NCBI GenBank assembly: GCA_038496675.1
Contig: CM076671.1
Coordinates: forward strand, 8,022,775-8,086,774
Length of the DNA: 64,000 nt
Direction: 5' to 3'
Source of the DNA: Rachycentron canadum
Taxonomy: Eukaryota; Chordata; Actinopteri; Carangiformes; Rachycentridae
This document shows positions 60,311-64,000 of this stretch, piece by piece; within the stretch, counting starts at the first letter, position 1, and the number at the start of each line of letters is the position of its first letter. A program made the position numbers and the translations under genes. The notes under the pieces were generated by a model that saw nothing but the letters and a program-made list of their open reading frames with translations, was not told where the DNA came from and made no database searches.

Positions 60311-61582
60311 ATGGCCACCGCGGCTTCCAATCCTTATCTGCCCAGCAATAGCATCTTATCGTCCGGCTCCATCGTGCATTCTGACTCCGGAGGTGGTGGC
60401 ATGCAGCCGGGCAGTGCTGCGGTTACCTCGGGGTCCGGGGGCTACAGGGGAGACCCCTCAGTCAAGATGGTACAGAGTGACTTTATGCAAGGCGCAATGG
60501 CAGCGAGCAACGGGGGACACATGCTGAGCCATGCCCATCAGTGGGTGACATCCCTCCCGCACGCCGCAGCGGCTGCAGCAGCAGCGGCGGTCGCTGCAGC
60601 CGAAGCCGGATCGCCCTGGTCGTCGAGTCCCGTCGGGATGACGGGCAGCCCGCAGCAGCAGGACGTGAAAAACTCCGGCAGAGACGATCTGCACACGGGC
60701 ACCGCGCTGCACCACAGGCCCCCTCACTTAGCTCCCCACCAGACTCACGCCGGGGCTTGGGGTAGCACGACTGCGGCTCACATTAACTCCATATCCGGGG
60801 GCCAGCAGCAGCAGCAGTCGCTGATCTACTCCCAGCCGGGGGGCTTCACTGTGAACGGGATGCTGAGTCCTGGGAGCCAGAGCCTGGTACACCCGGGCTT
60901 GGTGAGGGGGGACACTCCGGATCTGGACCACGGCAGCCACCACCACCACCATCACCACCAGCATCCGCATCACCAGCACCACGGCGGCGTCAACAGCCAC
61001 GACCCGCACTCGGACGACGACACGCCGACCTCGGACGACCTGGAACAGTTTGCCAAGCAGTTCAAACAGCGGAGGATCAAACTGGGCTTTACGCAGGCGG
61101 ACGTCGGCTTGGCTTTGGGCACCCTGTACGGGAACGTTTTCTCTCAGACAACCATTTGCAGATTCGAGGCTCTGCAGCTCAGCTTCAAAAACATGTGCAA
61201 GCTCAAGCCTTTGTTAAACAAGTGGCTTGAGGAGGCCGACTCGTCCACCGGCAGCCCCACCAGCATCGACAAGATCGCGGCGCAGGGGAGGAAGCGAAAG
61301 AAGCGCACATCCATCGAAGTGAGCGTCAAGGGGGCTTTGGAGAGCCACTTCCTAAAATGCCCCAAACCCTCGGCCCAGGAGATCAGCACCCTGGCGGACA
61401 ACTTGCAGCTGGAGAAAGAGGTGGTTAGAGTCTGGTTTTGCAATAGGAGACAGAAGGAAAAACGGATGACGCCCCCAGGAGTGGCACAGACGCCGGAGGA
61501 TGTGTACTCTCAGGTCGGCAATGTGAGTGCAGAAACACCGCCCCCCTCCATGGACTGCAAAAGAATGTTCAGTGAAACATAG
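60311..61582 (+). CDS. pou3f3: POU class 3 homeobox transcription factor 3 (Brn-1 type)
   Basis: A 423-residue, uninterrupted class III POU protein. These are nuclear DNA-binding factors that recognise octamer-like sites and act in neural progenitors, glia and kidney, often with SOX partners. Seen in the translation: N-terminus MATAASNPYL; Ala run at 85-97; Gln run 165-169; His run 210-216; POU-specific domain about 238-312; a short linker; homeodomain about 328-387 beginning RKRKKRTS, with recognition helix VWFCNRR (residues 374-380) carrying the Cys50/Asn51 pair of POU homeodomains. The segments KMVQSDFMQGAMAASNGGHM (52-71) and QPGGFTVNGMLS mark it as POU3F3 rather than POU3F1, F2 or F4. 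It is shorter than the mammalian protein because long Gly, Pro and Ala runs are missing. The start is chosen by the conserved N-terminus and a strong Kozak context (G at -3 and +4). The gene stands alone. Fish have a and b copies and I cannot firmly assign one. A splice donor lies at codon 404/405. Confidence 0.97.
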   Translation: MATAASNPYLPSNSILSSGSIVHSDSGGGGMQPGSAAVTSGSGGYRGDPSVKMVQSDFMQGAMAASNGGHMLSHAHQWVTSLPHAAAAAAAAAVAAAEAGSPWSSSPVGMTGSPQQQDVKNSGRDDLHTGTALHHRPPHLAPHQTHAGAWGSTTAAHINSISGGQQQQQSLIYSQPGGFTVNGMLSPGSQSLVHPGLVRGDTPDLDHGSHHHHHHHQHPHHQHHGGVNSHDPHSDDDTPTSDDLEQFAKQFKQRRIKLGFTQADVGLALGTLYGNVFSQTTICRFEALQLSFKNMCKLKPLLNKWLEEADSSTGSPTSIDKIAAQGRKRKKRTSIEVSVKGALESHFLKCPKPSAQEISTLADNLQLEKEVVRVWFCNRRQKEKRMTPPGVAQTPEDVYSQVGNVSAETPPPSMDCKRMFSET

Positions 61583-61862
61583 AACAGCACACAAGAATAT
61601 TTTATATGAAATTAAACTGATTAAAAAACACACAGACTATCGCCAGGATAGCCAAATTTTTTTGATACTGTGATTGTGAGGGAATATGAATAAGACTGCA
61701 AATGTGTTATCTATTTTTCACCAGAAAAAAAAAAAGAAAGAAAAAAAAACAGCAACCTTTCCCTTTTTCCTCCCAATCCCCTCAGAAAAACGCACCGTTA
61801 ACCTTTTTCCAGGCCCTAAAAATGTCTTAACCTAAAAGGTTCCTTCTGCTTTTTTCTTTCAG
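61523..61862 (+). other. pou3f3: Optional intron overlapping the end of the pou3f3 CDS and the start of its 3' UTR
   Basis: The intron begins GTGAGT inside the coding frame and ends in a pyrimidine-rich tract plus AG. It carries the last 19 codons and stop of the unspliced isoform, followed by A-rich sequence at 61720-61750. A weaker alternative acceptor (tttttccag, AG at 61811-61812) would give only a five-codon tail before TAA, so the acceptor at 61862 is the better candidate. Retained versus spliced use would switch the C-terminus. Confidence 0.55.
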
Positions 61863-61961
61863 GGGCATTTTTTAGTAGATTACTTAAAAGATGCAAGTGA
61901 AGCGAGCGACCAGAGGGTGACAACTACAAGTTCATTCCACCAGGTAATTTTGGCGCATTAA
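61863..61961 (+). CDS. pou3f3: Candidate alternative terminal coding exon of pou3f3
   Basis: A strong donor, AAT|GTGAGT, falls exactly after codon 404 (intron starts 61523, phase 0). A pyrimidine tract ending ttttctttcag closes an intron at 61862, with a branch-point-like TTAAC at 61827-61831, 31 bases upstream. The 340-base intron would join codon 404 to an open frame of 32 codons starting GHFLVDYLKDAS and ending HQVILAH before TAA at 61959-61961. The resulting protein would be 436 residues, with the last 19 residues of the unspliced form replaced. The unspliced end (VSAETPPP...) resembles the mammalian POU3F3 C-terminus (VSADTPPP), so it is likely the ancestral ending. I have an unconfirmed recollection that fish class III POU isoforms with a tail of this kind exist. 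The exon's 3' boundary depends on the poly(A) site, and splicing is inferred rather than shown. Confidence 0.6.
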   Translation, partial: GHFLVDYLKDASEASDQRVTTTSSFHQVILAH

Positions 61962-62647
61962 AACACACCAAGAGGAAACCAAGTATTGTTTTTTTTTATG
62001 ATTTTTTCTCTCCCCCTCCAAAAAAAAGTCCCTCTTCATTATCCTTGTTTGATTGAAGAAACAAAGGAGCAGGCATTTTGTATATTTAGAAATGGGACTG
62101 AACGCCCCCCCTCCTCCTCCTCTTCCTCCCCACTCCTCTCTTTGCCTAACAATAACAAGAGGGGGGAAAAACTGCAACAATATGAAGAAGAGTGACATCC
62201 ACGAAGCTCCCATCATGATTTACAGCTATTTTCATTTTTTTTTTTTCTGAGGTGGATTGCATGGTTTCTTTTACACACATGGAGGATTTGGGATTTTTTT
62301 CTCTCTCTCTCTCTCTCTCTCTCCCATACTGGGGCCCTCATGAAAGAAAAGACAACCAGGACCAGGACTGTCCCAGCCTGATCTCAAAGATCACCCTCTT
62401 TTATTCTTCCACATGGGCTTTTTTTTTTTCTCCCTAATTATTATTATTATTTAATGGACTTTGACACCGTGAGTGGATTTTTCTCCTCTTTTTTTCAACA
62501 AATAGAGCATAAGACATTTGAAAAGACTTAAGCTGCACTTATTTGCGAAAAAAAATTCAGAAAATTTGTTGCCAAGTGTGACTGAGTGGGTGCTGTGGAT
62601 ATACTATTAATGCTGCCCTTTCTAAGCAGTATTCTTTGGTAGGTTTT

Positions 62648-62653
62648 AATAAA
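62648..62653 (+). terminator. pou3f3: Possible proximal poly(A) signal AATAAA
   Basis: A canonical hexamer within the 3' UTR. The downstream sequence is less GT-rich than at the distal signal, so use is uncertain. Confidence 0.35.
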
Positions 62654-63037
62654 CAAAACTCTGTAAAGCCGGCAATATAGATCACTAGATCAGATACTGA
62701 TCTGAGTTATTTACTTTATATTTTTCATCAGAATGACTTGTTTTAATATTTTATTCGGAATACATATGAATTATTCCAAATGGTAATTTATTTCCCCCCC
62801 CCCTCCCCCAGGAACTTGTGTAAGATGCTTTCCCTTTTCTTGTTTTATTTTAATTTTTTTTTCTTATATTTTGGTTGTTGCCCTTATTTGTTTAATTTTT
62901 GTATTATCGTTTCTAAAGGAGCACAAATCATCATAAGCTGACTTTGACCGTTGTTAGGTAATAAGGGTATATTTTGATGTGATAATTTGATTGTAATTTA
63001 ATTTCAGTAGTGGTTCCGTACGAGCTGATTGAGACAC

Positions 63038-63043
63038 AATAAA
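63038..63043 (+). terminator. pou3f3: Distal poly(A) signal AATAAA
   Basis: A canonical hexamer 1.46 kb after the stop codon, with a GT-rich downstream element near 63068-63078. Confidence 0.6.
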
Positions 63044-63429
63044 TTTGTTAGAATGAAATGCAGTCATCTTGTGTTTTGACATTTATATTCTTATCATACT
63101 TTGGGCTGTATTTTTTTTTATTATTTCTTTATTTATTCGTTGAAAGGGGGGGATTACCCTGTGTGCTGTTTGTGCATGCACAGCAGCAGAAGCTAATGAA
63201 GAAAATGGTGGACTATTTTGTCCCAGATGAAGCTACGAGCTATTAATACCCATCATTAGATTCATGCACAGCACAGGCTCTTTGCAGAAAATGGCTATAT
63301 TGCACCTTAAAACTAAAAAAGCTCATTTTATTTATTTAGCAGATATATTTAAAAAAAAAAAAAAAGATAATACAGTGTTTGCCGTTTTTTAAGAGCCCAT
63401 GAGGTCCTATAAGCTTAAATAAATGGTTT

Positions 63430-63640
63430 GTTATCATCGTCCCATAACTGTACATTACCATTTAAATGGGAGATCGCGGCCAGTTGCAGGCCTGCACAAT
63501 GGCTCCTCTGTTTGTTTACATCTGCTGCCTCTTCAGGCCTGGGGCAAAAAGCAGCAGCCCCAGCCTCAGCCTGCAGGATGGGCAGCAGCCGAGGCTGGGT
63601 TCTGTTTCTGTGGCGGGAAAAATAAATAAAGAGCAGTGAT
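63430..63640. promoter_or_regulatory. Candidate conserved noncoding block 3' of pou3f3
   Basis: Non-repetitive, moderately GC-rich sequence just beyond the transcript end, with GTTTGTTTACATC (forkhead-like, near 63510) and CATTTAAATG. It stands out from the AT-rich 3' UTR. Conservation is inferred from composition only. Confidence 0.3.
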
Positions 63641-64000
63641 ATTTCTGAGAGAAAGAGGGGGGGGGAAATGAGAGGGATGACAGACGCGGTCAGATGGTGG
63701 GTGTTAATGTACAGAGCGTCCTCATGTCCTGACTGTATGTTATGTAATATTTACGCTGCAGCTCATCGTCCAGACGCAGATAAACACATTCATCCTGGTT
63801 TATTAGGCTGCGTCAACAAAAAAACCCAACTAATCTGCAAAAATAATTGATTCCCACTCATTGAGGAGGCAGAATTGAATCTTAAGCTGTGTCTGCTTTG
63901 GGCGCACGCAAAGATTGTGAATGAGTGGAAAACAAGTGTGTTCATGAGGCTCAAGCATCCAAACCGGCTCAGCTCGGCAGGTGTGTTGCAGACGTGTTGC
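63641..64000. other. 3' intergenic sequence
   Basis: Ordinary sequence with no supported gene. Positions 63850-64000 look unique and moderately GC-rich, and may belong to another regulatory block cut by the window edge. Confidence 0.4.

Larger units (their letters stand above)
61583..63065 (+). other. pou3f3: pou3f3 3' UTR (unspliced isoform)
   Basis: The region is AT-rich with many T and A runs, plus a (TC)n tract at 62300-62323. Two AATAAA signals are present, at 62648-62653 and 63038-63043. The second is followed about 30 bases later by the GT-rich TTGTGTTTTG, the usual arrangement at a cleavage site, so I place the main 3' end near 63060. Confidence 0.6.

Noticed and set aside
60458..61009. 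Open frames antisense to or shifted from the pou3f3 CDS
   Set aside because: Shadows of a GC-rich coding sequence; the sense frame has full POU-domain homology.
61811..61830. Alternative acceptor for the pou3f3 intron (AG at 61811-61812)
   Set aside because: It would give only a five-codon tail before TAA, with a poorer tract than the acceptor at 61862.
61941..61950. CAGGTAATTT as a further splice donor at the end of the alternative exon
   Set aside because: It resembles a donor, but no convincing downstream acceptor and open frame were found, and the tail frame reads through to a stop 15 bases on.

Overview
The window reads as teleost fish nuclear DNA, probably from a ray-finned draft assembly. 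The evidence is a fish-type class III POU gene, many long CA/TG microsatellites, degraded Tc1-like and LINE fragments, two dispersed unclassified repeat families and a 393-base run of N (33828-34220). There is no bacterial, phage or organellar signature.

Layout. Only one protein-coding gene can be supported: an essentially intronless pou3f3 (Brn-1) orthologue on the + strand at 60311-61582, with a CCAAT/GC-box promoter region at about 59370-59770, a leader crowded with upstream ATGs, and a 3' UTR ending near the poly(A) signal at 63038. The roughly 59 kb upstream is a gene desert. The short ORFs there are low-complexity or random. I see no convincing exon, tRNA, rRNA or miRNA in it.

The desert has three kinds of content. 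(1) Blocks of non-repetitive sequence dense in homeodomain, POU octamer, SOX, TCF and RFX-like motifs, concentrated at 51.6-58.5 kb but also near 9, 15.5, 28.3, 33, 40.5 and 42.8 kb. They look like the conserved enhancers that usually surround POU3F genes, but I judge this from composition and motifs only, without alignment. (2) Transposon debris: a LINE 3' end (16.7-17.06 kb), a Tc1-like transposase scrap (13.93-14.15 kb), five copies of one dispersed repeat and three of another. (3) Microsatellites, homopurine tracts and homopolymers.

How it works together. The product is a neural transcription factor that binds octamer sites. Perfect octamers (ATTTGCAT/ATGCAAAT) lie in several candidate enhancers, one next to a SOX-like core, which fits POU auto- or cross-regulation and SOX-POU partnership. 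The most interesting observation is a well-formed intron near the end of the CDS (61523-61862). If spliced, it replaces the last 19 residues with a different 32-residue tail. I found no evidence of a novel multi-gene system.
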